DNA of 64,000 bases, from assembly GCF_000005505.3 (NCBI RefSeq), contig NC_016131.3, positions 40,196,855 to 40,260,854 on the forward strand, in the 5' to 3' direction. Below the pieces are notes generated by a model, which saw only the letters and a program-made list of their open reading frames with translations, had not been told where the DNA came from and searched no databases. Position 1 is the first letter of the stretch. The number at the start of each line of letters is the position of its first letter. The position numbers were made by a program, and so were the translations under genes. Shown here piece by piece: positions 23,221-35,450 of this stretch. Source of the DNA: Brachypodium distachyon (taxonomy: Eukaryota > Streptophyta > Magnoliopsida > Poales > Poaceae).

Positions 23221-23770
23221 GAATACAAGCTTCAGCTCCCCCTTGAAAATCTTCTGGTAACCATATAGGCTCGGAGTGATATTATTGAATATGCAGCCAT
23301 TACGGATACACCTGATGCTTCATGCAACCAGGGTGATTTCCCTGTGAAATGGCACTTTGAGTTTTCTCTTGATGGTCGAAATGGTGAGTGAATCGAGTAC
23401 TCGGTGCAAAATTGGGACATTGGTATCTCCAGCATGATAATGCAAATGGACACATGAATAATAGATGATCTCTCGTCTCAATCTCCATGTTGTGACTGAA
23501 GGTGAAAGTTCCTTTTGAACAGCATTGTTCTGATATTAAATCTATCAATCAAGAGAAACCAGAAGAACACCTTATGTTTGAGTTGGCAGCTAGTTTTCCA
23601 AAACCAATTGAAGGTGTGTGAAATATCAATGTGTTCAATGAGGGTTTGGTATGTCTCTGATGTAGAGAACGTGGAGACAGGCCAGATATATGTCCACATG
23701 TCTTTATCCTGGGTGATCACCAAGTTTGACAGGAGGTGAAACTTCCAGTACATCATGCGGGTGCGTAGAA
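23220..23770 (-). mobile_element. LINE fragment with zf-RVT remnant
   Basis: The minus strand 23756-23478 encodes SHTFNWFWKTSCQLKHKVFFWFLLIDR, and 23548-23300 continues with ETRDHLLFMCPFALSCW. This is the zinc-binding region of plant LINE ORF2. The first zinc ligand pair is damaged by a frame change near 23500. No ends or target duplication are visible. Confidence 0.75.
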
Positions 23771-25035
23771 CCTGTACATGTTAGTTCAACCATTTCACGT
23801 GCACACGTAATCTGTGAGGTTATGGAAGAAAATTATTAATCCATGAAAGAAACGAGAATCTACCGTAGACACGCGCGCAAAACACATGTTGGCTGAGCGG
23901 CGAGCGCATTGTTTTTGGTCTTTTTTGTCTGTACTAGCATTCAAGATACCATGCATGGTGTGAACCGTTCATACTTCGAGATGCTTGGCATCCAATGCTT
24001 GTCCTGCGTGTTATATTTTGTAAATTACATTACACCAAGTTTTTTTTTCCAGTAGTTAATAAAAGTATATATGTATATAGGTCTGTTTTTTTAGCACAGC
24101 TGAGGAAGATGAGGAGAATGGCATGAACAATATCATATCGTTCTTCTTCATAAAAGGAGGATGTCTGGTTTTTCTTTGTCTATGTCAGTATATCTAAAAA
24201 CATAAAAAAAAACATATTGTAGAAAAAAAGTATATCTAAAAAACCGGTCAACATCCTTCTACCTTCTGTACGTCTTCTTTCTTCTAGATAGAACAGCTAT
24301 GGTTCACTGAAATGTGCACGTTTAGATTGTAAATAGCGTGTATGTGTAGTCACTTCAAGTGCAGCTTCTTTCACAGTGTTTTTCACATGAAACATGCCCG
24401 TTTAGCTCGATTGTAAATTTTGTGTCACTATATGATATATTCAGATTGATGTAGTGTCTAAATCGAGTGGAAATTGTTGTTCGCCCCATATCATCCCCAT
24501 GTTACTTCCGACCCTACATGTTTTTGTGTTCTCGCTTCCGACGGAGTAATATCCGGCCTTCTCTGCCATTCAATCCACGATCTCGCTCATAAAATCATTA
24601 TTTAAAAGACCACGAGAAGAGTACAAACCACCTAATGCAATTATCGTGATTTAATTAGCTAATTAATTCAACAAGGTGGGAGAGAGCTTGTCGTTAAGAT
24701 ATAATCAAGAAAAGCTGTAAATATTGTTATTAATAAATATCCCATGCAAACCTCGTGCCTCCAAACTAAACTAAAACCTGTACTACACTGCTGCACATGA
24801 AATTGATACAAACCTTTCATCATTATATAATAAAAGGCTTCAACCGTGGCAATAAATTTTGATTAAAAGGTAAAGTTTATTTTGGCACCATGCAAAAGAT
24901 TATTAATTTTTGATAATTTTAATTATCATTTCATTTTTTTCCTATTAAATAACTCTAGAGGGTGGTAAATACTTATCCTTAATGTTAAATGAAACCCTAG
25001 TAAAAATTCCAACTCAAAAATGTGTGGTTTAAATA
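23771..25035. other. AT-rich intergenic sequence
   Basis: No gene is supported. A small inverted repeat (ggaggatgt/acatccttc, about 24158-24265) could form a hairpin and may be a MITE remnant. The rest is featureless. Confidence 0.3.
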
Positions 25036-25044
25036 ATAATTTGC

Positions 25045-25260
25045 TTTTTGTTCGCGGGGAAGCGGCGAGGTGGGAGAGTGCCGGGCTACTTAAGAGTGGG
25101 TTGTCGCTCACAGCTGCCTTGGCGAGTGGGTTGCTGGACGCTACTTAGTTCTTTTTGCTTGTTTTGGCCACTTGGTGGCGTTGTAACCGCTATGCGGTGT
25201 TATAACTGGCCTTCTGGCTTCTTCTTCTTAATCTGATAAATTTGCTTAATTAAAAAAATC
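25045..25260 (+). mobile_element. short LINE 3'-end insertion with 9-bp target duplication
   Basis: The 9-bp ATAATTTGC occurs at 25036-25044 and 25261-25269. Between them lie 216 bp of GC-richer sequence ending in cttcttaatctgataaat and an A-rich tail (ttaattaaaaaaatc). This is the form of a severely 5'-truncated LINE. No coding part remains, so the class rests on the tail and the duplication. Confidence 0.6.
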
Positions 25261-25269
25261 ATAATTTGC

Positions 25270-26004
25270 ACCAAAAGGGAAATGAAAAAAAAAAGTAACT
25301 ACCAGGCCTGTCAAGTGTCTGTTGGAGCGATGGATGCGCCATCATCACCTTGTTGTCAACCACGATAGGCCGAGACACATGTCCATCATCTTTGTCGAGT
25401 TTTTGTTTTTTTTACGATTGCACCGCCCCTAGTTTATTGTGGTCCGGGCCTTTGCCGAGTGCCTCTATACCCAGTCCACATTTTGCATAGCGGCTGATAT
25501 ACCCGTTATTCCGGTTGCTAATACGATAGTGCCATCTCGACGCTATTTATTTCAGTTTGCGGTACAAAATGGCAGGTTTGTCATATCTTTTTCAGCAAGC
25601 TTTTTCTATTTTGCCAAAGAATTCTAATGTTAAATTTGGTAGGGGTGTAGAAAATACCATACACTACATTTCCTATTTTTTGGATCGGGTGAAAACTGAC
25701 TGTTTTTAATTTCTTGAAATTACACCTCACATCAAAACTCGCAGCTATATTTGGTTCTAAGAAAAAATAGTTTTATTGGGAGCATGTTGTACTAGTCTGT
25801 ATACTTTGTACTGACATGTGAGTGAAGGAATAATATAAAAACAATTTGCTCACTTCAGATGCCATGCTTGTTCTTAATATTCTAGAAATACACTCAATAA
25901 TCTTAAAATCATGAGTCTTTTTACTTATTCGCTATGCGGGCATAGCACCCGCAATATCACCTGTTATCCGACACCAACCCTCTACCAGCCCCTCAAAAAT
26001 CAAC
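25270..26004. other. intergenic, no supported gene
   Basis: Only short chance frames occur here. The segment 25380-25620 has slightly higher GC content and may be an old transposon piece. Confidence 0.3.
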
Positions 26005-26006
26005 TA

Positions 26007-26119
26007 CTCCCTCCGGCCGGAATTATTTGTCGAAATATTGCATGCATCTAGACATTTTTTACACATAGATACATCCGTATTTGCGCAAATTTGAGACAAG
26101 TAATACCAGTCGGAGGGAG
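26007..26119. mobile_element. Stowaway MITE (113 bp)
   Basis: Ends CTCCCTCCG and CGGAGGGAG lie at 26007-26015 and 26111-26119, flanked by TA on both sides. The interior is AT-rich and weakly palindromic. This is the classic grass Stowaway structure, mobilised in trans by Tc1/mariner transposases. Confidence 0.92.
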
Positions 26120-26121
26120 TA

Positions 26122-26771
26122 TTTAAAACCATGGTCCCAGTTTGCCGTGGGCATTGGCTCTGTTTTGGCCGAGAGCTTAATAATCAAAGCGGACACACTT
26201 GGCAAAATCTATTTTTCGGGTAGTGTCTTCTTTTGCTCAGCATTTTTCACACAAAAGTTTCCTGTTGGTGTATTTCATAGTTTTCCTCTTTTAGTAATTT
26301 ACTACAATGGCAACAACAGCGTAAACAAATTTTTATATGTTCATTTTAGGAGTATCTGCTTTCTGAAGTTTCAGAACCAGAATGATAATGTTATATACTT
26401 CATAAGTTGGAAACTGATATGATACTTGCTGCAGGTCCGCCATCAAGCATTATGGAGTACGAATGCTTCAGTACTAACCACGCAAATTACTCGGTCATGT
26501 TCCCAACCACATGTATTGGGTACTTAATTTGGTCATTGTCGTTGGTCTTTCTCAATTTGAGAGCGTCCTTTAGTAAAAGTGACAGTGTAAATAATTAAAT
26601 ACTAGTTATATTTATCAACCAGTTGCATATTATTGTGCTGGCCATGATGGGCTCTCTATAAATGATGGAGCCATTGCGGTTTATGTAGTCCAGGCAAGGA
26701 ACCTACCAAGTTCACAGTACTTGTGTGATTTGTGAAGCAGCTAATCGTCATCACCTGTTTGAAGAATAGCC
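26122..26771 (+). promoter_or_regulatory. upstream region of the SABATH gene
   Basis: This is non-coding sequence before the methyltransferase start. A ctctataaatg motif near 26650 is a reasonable TATA box about 115 bp before the start codon. Confidence 0.45.
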
Positions 26772-28937
26772 ATGCCGGCAGGGAGCGATCTTCGCATGGC
26801 GACTGGCAACGGAGAGAACAGCTACGCCGCCAACTCCAGGCTCCAAGTTTGGATCTTTCCTCTCTACACACATGCATATATACATCTTTTTATAGTACGT
26901 ACGTGCGAATGATCCATCTCTTGGTGCAGGAGAAGGCCATACTGGAGACGAGGCCGGTGCTCCGGAAGGCGGTCGAAGAGTTGTACACGTCGCTCCCTCC
27001 CCGGAGTACCATGGTTGTGGCTGACCTCGGCTGCTCCTCGGGTCCAAACACTCTGCTAGTCGTCTCCGAGGTGATGGGCGCGATCCGGGCCTATACTGAT
27101 AATAAGAACAAGTGGGAAGAAGAAGAAGAAGCACAGCGTGCCATTGAGCTTCAGTTCTTCCTGAATGACCTGCCGGGCAACGACTTCAACCTCGTATTCC
27201 GGTCTCTGGAACACTTTGAGAACCTGGGGGTGAGGCTGGGAGAGAAAGAGATGCCACCTTACTATGTGGCAGGCCTGCCGGGTTCCTACTACAGGAAGCT
27301 TTTCCCTTGCGGAAGCGTCCATCTCTTCCACTCCTCCTACTCCCTCATGTGGCGCTCTAAGGTACTAAACGTTTTGCATATTGCCCTTGCCCTGCTCCTG
27401 CGGCGTCGTAAGAATTGTTCAAGTTTTAAGTACTTAGCATCAGCGTCCGCTAACTCAAGATTTTAATATAATGTGCGGTGTTATGATGATAAAAAACATG
27501 AAGATTAGGTAGTGCAAGATGTGCTGACTACGGCAGTGTTCTAGGTGCAATGGATCTCCAATGTATATATAGTGAAAATGTTAAGATGCAAAAGATCAAT
27601 ATCTGCTTGAAATTGATGTCATAATAATGGGAATAATATATATTTCAGTCAAAAAAAATTGGCATAATATATATTTCATTCAAAAAATGGGCATAATATA
27701 TAATTGCACGACTATAGTAAATGTGCAAAAGTATTACTCACTCCTATCCATAATAAGTGTCACTAATTTAGTACAACTGCATGATATATAGTATATGTCA
27801 AATTTGAATGAATGATCATTATGTATGATCGCTGTCATTTTTCTGGTACCTTACGCAGGTCCCCGAGGAGATCTCAAGTGGCACTCATCTCAATGAAGGC
27901 AACATCTATATTGGAGAAACCTCTCCACCGGCTGTGATTGAGCTGTTCCAAGAACAATTCCAAAAGGACTTTGAGTTGTTCCTTGCATTGCGTTCCGAAG
28001 AACTTGTCAGTGGAGGCCGAGTGTTACTAACATTTCTAGGCCGAAAGAGTGAAGAGATGATGATGCATGGGGATGTTAGCACCTTGTTTGAATTGGTTGC
28101 CAAATCCCTACGGTCTCTTGTCCTAAAGGTACACATGTTACAGCAATCTTGTTTTATTTTCCAAGAACATCGGCAGTATCATTACTAGCTCTTCACAAAA
28201 TGGTTAATCCTTGAGGAGAGTCCTTATCTGATAGTTTTTGAAAGGAAACAGTAGGAAACACCGCAGTCTATATATACTATCTGAACTATAAGAATGAATT
28301 CTTTTCATCAGGGCATGTAACTGACACAAATGATAGGTTGGGACAGATATGATCTAAGAAATTCACCACATTGCACAAGATATTACAGTCGGTACCTTAA
28401 TTCCTGGTTTGGCCTATTAGTACACTGCATATTTTGTTGCTAAATGTGGTGCAGTATTTCAATGTTTTTAAATCCAGTTAATTTTATCATTTTCTTATAA
28501 ATACACGGTCCGCAATGGAATTTACTCTAAACGTTATATGGTGGGATGAACATATATGGTAGGGCCGTGTTGAGAAGGAGAAGCTGGATTCATTCAACCT
28601 GCCGTACTACACCCCATCAGTGAAAGAAGTGAAGGCGTTAATCAACGAGAATAAACTCTTCAACATTGAGGACATCAGACTCTTTGAATCCAACTGGGAT
28701 CCTCAAGATGACTCAGAGGGAGACGTGGTCCTTGACTGTGCCCGGAGCGGGGCAAATGTCGCCAAGTGCATAAGGGCAGTGTTGGAGCCGATGATCATAG
28801 ACCACTTTGGCGAGGACATCGTCGATGAGCTGTTCATGTTGTATGCCTCCATTGTTGCAAAGCATATGAAGAAAGCGAAGGCCAAGTACCCTATTATCCT
28901 GGTCTCGTTGAAGAAGGCAACCGGCCGCATGGTTTAA
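26772..28937 (+). CDS. SABATH-family carboxyl methyltransferase, 4 exons
   Basis: SABATH enzymes transfer a methyl group from S-adenosylmethionine to carboxyl groups of small molecules such as salicylate, benzoate, jasmonate or anthranilate. Exons 26772-26846, 26930-27361, 27859-28128 and 28563-28937 join with GT-AG introns to 1152 nt, 383 aa, normal for the family. The start gives MPAGSDLRMATGNGENSY, matching the conserved N terminus; a second Met at residue 9 is possible. Residues 54-66 form the SAM-binding motif VVADLGCSSGPNT (Asp57). LNDLPGNDFN and SYSLMW follow, the latter with the aromatic residue that shapes the substrate pocket. The usual LSQ after SYSLMW is RSK here, at an exon junction. 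The C-terminal part has LDSFNLPYY. A run of five Glu lies near residue 121. The substrate cannot be told from sequence. Confidence 0.92.
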
Positions 28938-29721
28938 TATTGGTGATATGGGTGGCACTATAAATGGGAGCGTGTGACATGCACCTATATGTATGGGAAA
29001 AAATAATCTCTATCGTCTGTGCTCTATAATGAAAATGACGAAGATTTTATGACGGTGGATAAAAAATCAGTCCCCGAATTCGCGCGTGTATTGTATTTCA
29101 TCTCTTTGACCAAGCAAATTAAGAGCATGTTTCAAAGTAAAATGGCATATATATCACGTGTCTTCAAAGTTGTATCATATTCTAGAATGCGTGCCCTCCC
29201 TGGTCTATATAATGGCGGAACAGACCGTTCTTTTCAGTCTCTTGCTTATAAATAATATGGAGTGCTCCGTATAAGGCAAACCTCTTCTATGGGTTGACTT
29301 TTAAATACTACTGTACGTGTCAAAGACCAAGTAAACAAGGTCCACGCCAATCCAAGTCAGCACACCACATCAGCAGACCTGTCTCCACTGGTGCAGCTTT
29401 GGCCACAAAAGCTTGTAAACTCAAGAGTTGTATGACCACTTTAACATTATGCTAGACGTATGACTAAAGGTAAAGGGTACATGTCCGCCAAGTTTATACA
29501 ACTCTTTAGAGACCCATCACCCATGTGTTTTACTAGAAAGAAAAATTAACGAGTTACCGGCGCAACTAGAAAGAACAGTAACATACATAGCGGAGGAACG
29601 TCCGCATATATATGGTGGATCCAAAAACCATGTAACGAACACAGGCAACTTTGATGAGCAGGCTAACACTATTTCTAAGTTAAAACGCTGTTGCCACACT
29701 TAATTTCCCGGTAGTTTGGGC
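28938..29721. other. intergenic between two 3' ends
   Basis: This lies between the convergent SABATH and mannanase genes. The first part is the SABATH 3' UTR; the rest shows no feature. Confidence 0.35.
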
Positions 29722-30174
29722 TTTATTTGCACAAATTGCTTTTGAGCACCGTTGTCATGCCTAGCATCTCCACGTCGGTTCCATCTTGGAAGTGGGCCGC
29801 CAGATTTCTTCTGCCGATGCTGATGCTTTACGTCTTCCTGCAAGTGATTCCTGACTGGGTTCCTGTTGCCGTTCTTGTTGTCAAGTTGCCTGTTCTGAAA
29901 CTTAGGTTTAGTTTGTCCAGAACAAAAGGTCGGCTCTCTCCTCTGTGGTGCCGAGCAAGTTTGGTGGCTTCATTCTCCTCAGGACCGACCTAGGACTTCA
30001 GAAATTTTGACAATAGCTAGCCTGACCGATTGCCTGGCACCATTGACCGTGGGGCCAAACTGCACAACCTTGGTGCCATCATTTCGCTACTTGCTTCAAG
30101 GCAATCTTCTGCGACAGGTTTCTGTATAGTATAACGAAGAGGGGATTTTTCCGGTATCTATGGCGGCAAAATAC
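29722..30174 (-). terminator. probable 3' UTR and poly(A) signal of the mannanase gene
   Basis: Downstream of the mannanase stop the minus strand runs as non-coding sequence to AATAAA at 29727-29722. This is a plausible polyadenylation signal for a 3' UTR of about 450 nt. The plus-strand frame 29727-29993 across it is probably a shadow. Confidence 0.4.
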
Positions 30175-33100
30175 CTAGGGTGGTATTGTACATTGCCAGC
30201 CAGGATCACCCTCTTTCTTGTGCAGCATTTGCAACCGACAAGAATGCTCCTTTATCAACTTATAAGTTGACGGGTGATCCCGTGCCACCAGGGAGAAGTT
30301 GTCGTGGTACATATGTGTCCCTTTGACCATCAACTGCCAAATAAGAGCACCACCGCCTGCCTGCAGCTTCCTTGCTGAATCATAGATTTTGTCGTAAACA
30401 ACTCTCAGAAGAATATCTCTATCAACTGTGGTATTAGCATTTGCATGCTGGAGGTAACCTACTTCTGAGAATAGAACAGGTTTTTTCAAGATATTTTCAC
30501 TGTCATTAAGGTGTGAATCAACCCAACTGGAAAGATATCTGACTTTTTCTTCCATCCTTGCCTTTGGTAGCCTGCAAACAAAAAATGCATCAAGGGCATA
30601 CAATGCATGGTATATTTTGTAAAATGATGGTGGTGGCGGTGGTGGTGGGAGGGGGGGGGGGGGGGGGTATGTACCAGCTGTCAGGATAAGCATGAACTGA
30701 TGCAAAATCAATATGCTCGACTGCTGAGTTTTGCAAGAAATCACAACAAAGTGAAGCTGCCCAGTCCCCAGGATTAAAGCCCAGCCTCTCAGCTATTCCA
30801 GGACCATAGAACCCTTCAATTCCAACTGTAACTAGATGATTATTGTCCAAACTCTTGACGTATGCTGCCATCTCTGCTATCCAAGCCTGTGAAGGACCAT
30901 CAGGTTGAACTGCTGAGCGTTTTCGCTTAGAAAATGTAAGTGTTGTCAAAAGTAAAAGTGCATTTACATTACCTGAAGATGAGGACCAGATGAATTGGAC
31001 ACACACCTAGGCTCATTCATGAGTTCCCAAGCAAATATTGCAGGTTCATCACAGTATGTGATTCCACTATAAGAGTTCTTTCTAGTTAACATTGCCTGTT
31101 GGTAATACATTATATGTGAGTGACCATTAACTCACCCGATTTGGTCCAAAAAGAAGAAAAATGGAAACGTCGTATTTCTAAATAGTGCTTCGGCCAACAT
31201 AGCTGCAAATTTTCTATGTACCAGACAGATTAGAGTCGGAATAGAAGACACAGATTACTCCCTTGTGCCTTTTAGCATGTTTACAAGCTATATGCATGAA
31301 AGAAGGCATCGTAAGTCATGGCAGCCACTTACTAGTGGCCATAACGAGGGTTGATGAAAATATAGGTACATTTATGTGTAAATTTGTGCCAAAATCCACA
31401 TTTAAACACATTTTATCTAATATTAAATCCCTCATGAGATGATCTACAGTGAAAATCATTATCTGCGTAAGAAAGTAGATTGACCCAATTATGCCGTTGC
31501 TAACCCCTCCATCAAAACTAACATGTGTAAGTGCAGCACTCCACAACATTGAAAAAGAATATGAACCTACTCCCTCAGTCTCGAATAACTGTCCTGAACC
31601 TCAGCAGAATCCGTTTCAAAACAACTGTTCATTGACATTGAGGAAATCAAAAGTATAGTTAATGCAATATGCCCACTCTCTAACCCTAGTTTAATTCTTT
31701 GGAAGAGGTCAAGGTGGTTGTAGCATGTCATTTAATAACGGTATGCATGGTATTTTCTCAACTCTAATGTATATTTTGTGTTATTTAATCTGTGCATGTG
31801 GTGAGTTGAGGACAGTTACAGAGGGTGTTGTTTGTGTCAAGCTACTCGAATTACCTTCACATAATCCTTGTAGTAACCCTTAATGGTTGGGTGATAGAAA
31901 AAAGAATCAGTTGAATTCGTCAAGTTAGCCCCAGCTGCTTGTGCCCACTTAACATATTGGGCCTTCCCTCCAAAGTTATCAAGGTTGTTGACAAGGCAAA
32001 GAATTAACCTAATATTATTTCTCCGAGCTTCGTATATCACATAATCCAACACCTGGAATGAACAAAGTCCAGCTTAATATTCACACTGAAAAAAAAATTG
32101 CATATGCTTGTGAGCTTATTTTCTGAGCTGCTGAGATAATAAAAGAGGGACACTTTTTTATGGATGCCTGCAGCCACTCAAAACAAACTGAAGAATATCT
32201 TAGGCAAAGGGGCAGAATCTACAGTCATAAAAAGTTAGACTCCACTACATACTCTGAACAATTACAAAATATTGGTCACATTCCATTAAGCATAAGATTC
32301 TCAAAATCATGGGTTAGCCACTGTCGTTTTGTCAGAGAACTATAGCTATGTGGCATTACTCAGGTGTGCTGCACGCCAACTATTAGCAACATGTACCATA
32401 TAAAATGAAGATGGTTCTTGATAGAAGTAATTAAAAAACAAAGGACGGAGGTAGTATACATATTCAGTGGGTTGTTCACACTTGTGAAACTGTAAACTGT
32501 AAGCCGATATGATTCCTAGAGGCATAACAGACCACTCAGTCTAATGGCTGTAGCGATTAAAGTTAACCATGTATGATACTAGCCAATACAAAATACTGCA
32601 ATTTACAGTACAAGTACTGAAGTACATGTTCATTCCATTGTTGAAAATATTCGTTCTCAGAGATTCTTCTTTTAGCTGTAAACAGAATGGACGCACTGTG
32701 TTGAAGAAATATTATCGTTCGGGCAGAAAAACTAGACTGCGGCAACTTAATCAACTGGGCTGATTAATTCGAAGTGTGTAAAGGGAAGATAATGGACATA
32801 TGTGTACAATCTAAAATGGATTAGAGGCTGAGATGGGATGTTGATTAGAGGCTATGGGATGTGTCAAATAAGGTGTGGAACTGTGGAAGGTAAGGTTTTA
32901 AACTCATGCTTTCAGTAAGTCAAATAACTACCAACCTTGAGAGCTCGCAGGTTTTCCCTTCACGTTGCTAACCAACCATGCCTCTAGATGCATAAGAGAA
33001 CTATGCAAATGTAAGGATTAGTCTTAAACTAGCTTTTGTTATAACTCAAAATCGATCATATCAATTTCCCGTTTGAAATTTTCAAGTTACTATTGCCAAC

Positions 33101-34422
33101 ATGGCACAGTAAGATGGCTCATATGCATGTGATGCAGTATGGCTCAAGTCGAACAAGCATACTGCTGTTGCTAACAAACAGGGCATTTGGTTAGGAGAGT
33201 TTCACCATTTACCAGTTTATTTCATGAGTGATGGCCACAATACAAGACCAGAACTTGTTAATGCTAATAAGTAATTACCAGGCCAATCAGGAAATGCTAA
33301 GTAATTAACTAAGCCAATCAGAAAAAGATATGAGTTTGCGGTCATTACATCAGGTGCAATCATCATGCTATATCACAACAATGTCCTTGCCTAAATGGAA
33401 CACTCCACTAGAATATGCTTAAGAAATAGATACTTCGGCAAGGAAAGGAGGCTAATGGAAGGATCTGTGTTTATAGGTGAGACAGAATTTGGATGTTGAC
33501 CAAAGGAGCTATCCAGCTCAAGGCACAAAAGAAATTGCACCACGATGTTTTAAAATCAATTTGAGAGAAAAGATAGCTAGGTTCCTAAAAACTCCAGAGG
33601 CCAACCATTGGATTTATTTGGAACATGGTGGTCTTACTGTGAAGGGTGTCATGGAATCTACTGAATTATGGATTTAGACTACCAAAGCATAAAGCATAAT
33701 CCAATCTGACATCAGATATGACACTGCATGCATTGGAAATTGGGGCTCCTGCGCCACAAAATATGCGTACAATTAAATTGCAGCAGTGTGTTTGGCCTGC
33801 AAACTTTTTATTGGAGGATCTGCATGAGCACATTCGAACGGTCCCAGTTGTAGCATCAACATGTTTTCCATGTTCCAACGCCCCCGGAAATGGCTACTGC
33901 AACACAAAATATGTGCCCACGCCATTTTTAACAGCGGCTCTGTACTAGCATCATACATAGATCAAAAGAGCAGCCTCAATAGCATGACTGGCACCAAATA
34001 GTTCGCGGGAGAGAGAAGGGGATTAAAGAGGAGATCTGGACCTGGAAGACGGCTTCGCTGAAGCGGCCAGGGGAGATCTGGAGCGCGTCAGGGCCGCCGT
34101 CGCTGAAAGCCCAAGTGCGGCAGACACCGAGGCCCATGCGGCGGCCCCGGCGTAGCATCTCTGCCACGAGCGCGGGCGACCGCGACGAAAGCAGCCAGTA
34201 GGAGTTCCAGCCGTTGACGTAGAGCGGCGAGCCCGTGGCAGCGTCGACGAAATGGGTGCCATTGCGACCCGCGAACGCCATCCGCGGCTGCAGCCACGGC
34301 ACCGGCAGCTTGAGGCCGCCGCCCGGGGCGGCGGGGTCGCGTCCTGGGAACCAGTTGAGGTAGACGACGGCGAGGAGGAGGAGGAAGCCCAGGAGGCTGT
34401 AGAGCCGCCTCTCCCGCCGCAT
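30175..34422 (-). CDS. mannan endo-1,4-beta-mannosidase (GH5), 5 exons
   Basis: This enzyme cuts beta-1,4 links inside wall mannans. Exons on the minus strand are 34422-34042, 32052-31855, 31095-30973, 30886-30675 and 30571-30175. GT-AG junctions and phases give 1311 nt, 436 aa, the usual plant length. The chosen start gives [17 protein letters not shown], a signal-anchor segment; an in-frame Met at 34533 would add 37 residues. GH5 landmarks are [29 protein letters not shown], the acid/base Glu in [11 protein letters not shown] and the nucleophile Glu in [15 protein letters not shown] lies between. It should act in the secretory pathway or wall. Intron 1 is about 2 kb, intron 2 holds a degenerate Stowaway, and intron 4 holds a G-run (about 30648-30667). 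No damage to the frame is seen. Confidence 0.94.
31570..31827. mobile_element. degenerate Stowaway-like MITE in mannanase intron 2
   Basis: The left end ctccctcagtctcgaataactgt... (from 31570) pairs imperfectly with the right end gaggacagttacagaggg (to about 31827). A TA precedes the left end. Length is about 258 bp, longer than the other Stowaways here. Both ends have decayed. Confidence 0.5.
32053..34041 (-). other. intron 1 of the mannanase gene
   Basis: This 1989-bp intron contains only short chance frames, such as 33477-33677 on the plus strand. No protein in it is recognisable. It may contain old repeats but none with clear ends. Confidence 0.5.
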
Positions 34423-34533
34423 CGGTCGGCTGCCTCCGCCTCCGCCTCCGCCACGGCCTGGCTCCCTCTCCGATCGGCGGGGGCGTGCCAAATGCCGAAT
34501 TTTGGTTCGGCTTCTGATCGCGGTTGTTTCCAT

Positions 34534-35450
34534 ATGGTTTATGGGTCTTGCAGAAGAGGAAGTCGTACAATCGTTTGGCTGTAAAAAAAAAAAAAAACTA
34601 TTTGACATCTGCCCTCGATACTAATAATATATGATACTAATAATATATTAAATTAGAATTGGCGGTGATGATTTGGCGGTCGCCGTACGTCCCTAGCACC
34701 AATCACGTACCCCGCCCGACGCACGTAAAGAAAAGATGCGAAACGTTTTTTTCTTATACTTTTCCCCTCCGCACAACCCTGCACTCCTGTCCTCAAAGCG
34801 CCGCCAGTTCCGCTCCGGTTCCGTCGCCCGCTCCCACTCCTGCGGCGTCGGACAAGCGGGCGCTCTCCAACTCCAGCCGGATCGGTCCTCGTTCCCAAAG
34901 AAGCTGCAGCATCGTTCTTCTCTCCCGTTGCTCCTCCCCATTGATTTCTCGCTCCAATCTCCATCTCAACCGTCATCCACCCGTCAGCCCGTTCCTGCGC
35001 CGCCAGCAGCCCGCCGCTCACAAATCGGCTCCTCCTCCTCCTTTACAGGAGGGCGCCGCCACCGCACGTTGCTCCTCCTCACCGGCGCCTACCGCCGGTC
35101 TCGGCCGCTCCTCCCGCCTCCGCCGTCCGTCCCTCCTCCCCTTCCTCCTCTACAAGCGCTCGTCGGCGTCCTCAAATCCATGGGCCGCCGTCGCCATTTA
35201 TTCGACTAGTTCCAGCTCCAATGACGACTGTTGCGGCGTCCGGTCCGCCATGCCATCTTCCGCTCCTGCAGGCCGCGTCGAGAATCACCAAACAGCGGAC
35301 TGCAGCTTTGGCTTGCATCTCCCGTGCTTGTAACCCAGCCGCTACATCACCGGTGCGGTGCGAGCTGCGGCCCTCTGGGCATCCAAACACGCCCACTTAA
35401 ATCAGTGGAGTACTACTAATTTACACCAGTGAAGATTGTGTGGTTTGGTT
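34534..35450 (+). other. mannanase upstream region; GC/CT-rich possible divergent transcript
   Basis: Directly upstream of the mannanase gene on the opposite strand lies a CT-rich, GC-rich stretch (34740-35400). It looks like a plant 5' UTR or non-coding first exon. Overlapping open frames on both strands (for example 34659-35333) have Ser/Pro/Arg-rich, unrecognisable translations. A divergent promoter with a non-coding RNA is possible but unproven. Confidence 0.3.

Noticed and set aside
29727..29993. 88-codon plus-strand frame with a hydrophobic start
   Set aside because: It overlaps the probable 3' UTR of the mannanase gene, starts at the poly(A) signal and has no family resemblance.
34023..34570. 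Two further long minus-strand frames over mannanase exon 1
   Set aside because: They are out-of-frame shadows of the GC-rich first exon; the correct frame carries the GH5 landmarks.
34659..35333. 224-codon plus-strand frame as a protein gene
   Set aside because: It is Ser/Pro/Arg-rich, has no domain, and the same DNA is open on the other strand too. A UTR or non-coding RNA is more likely.
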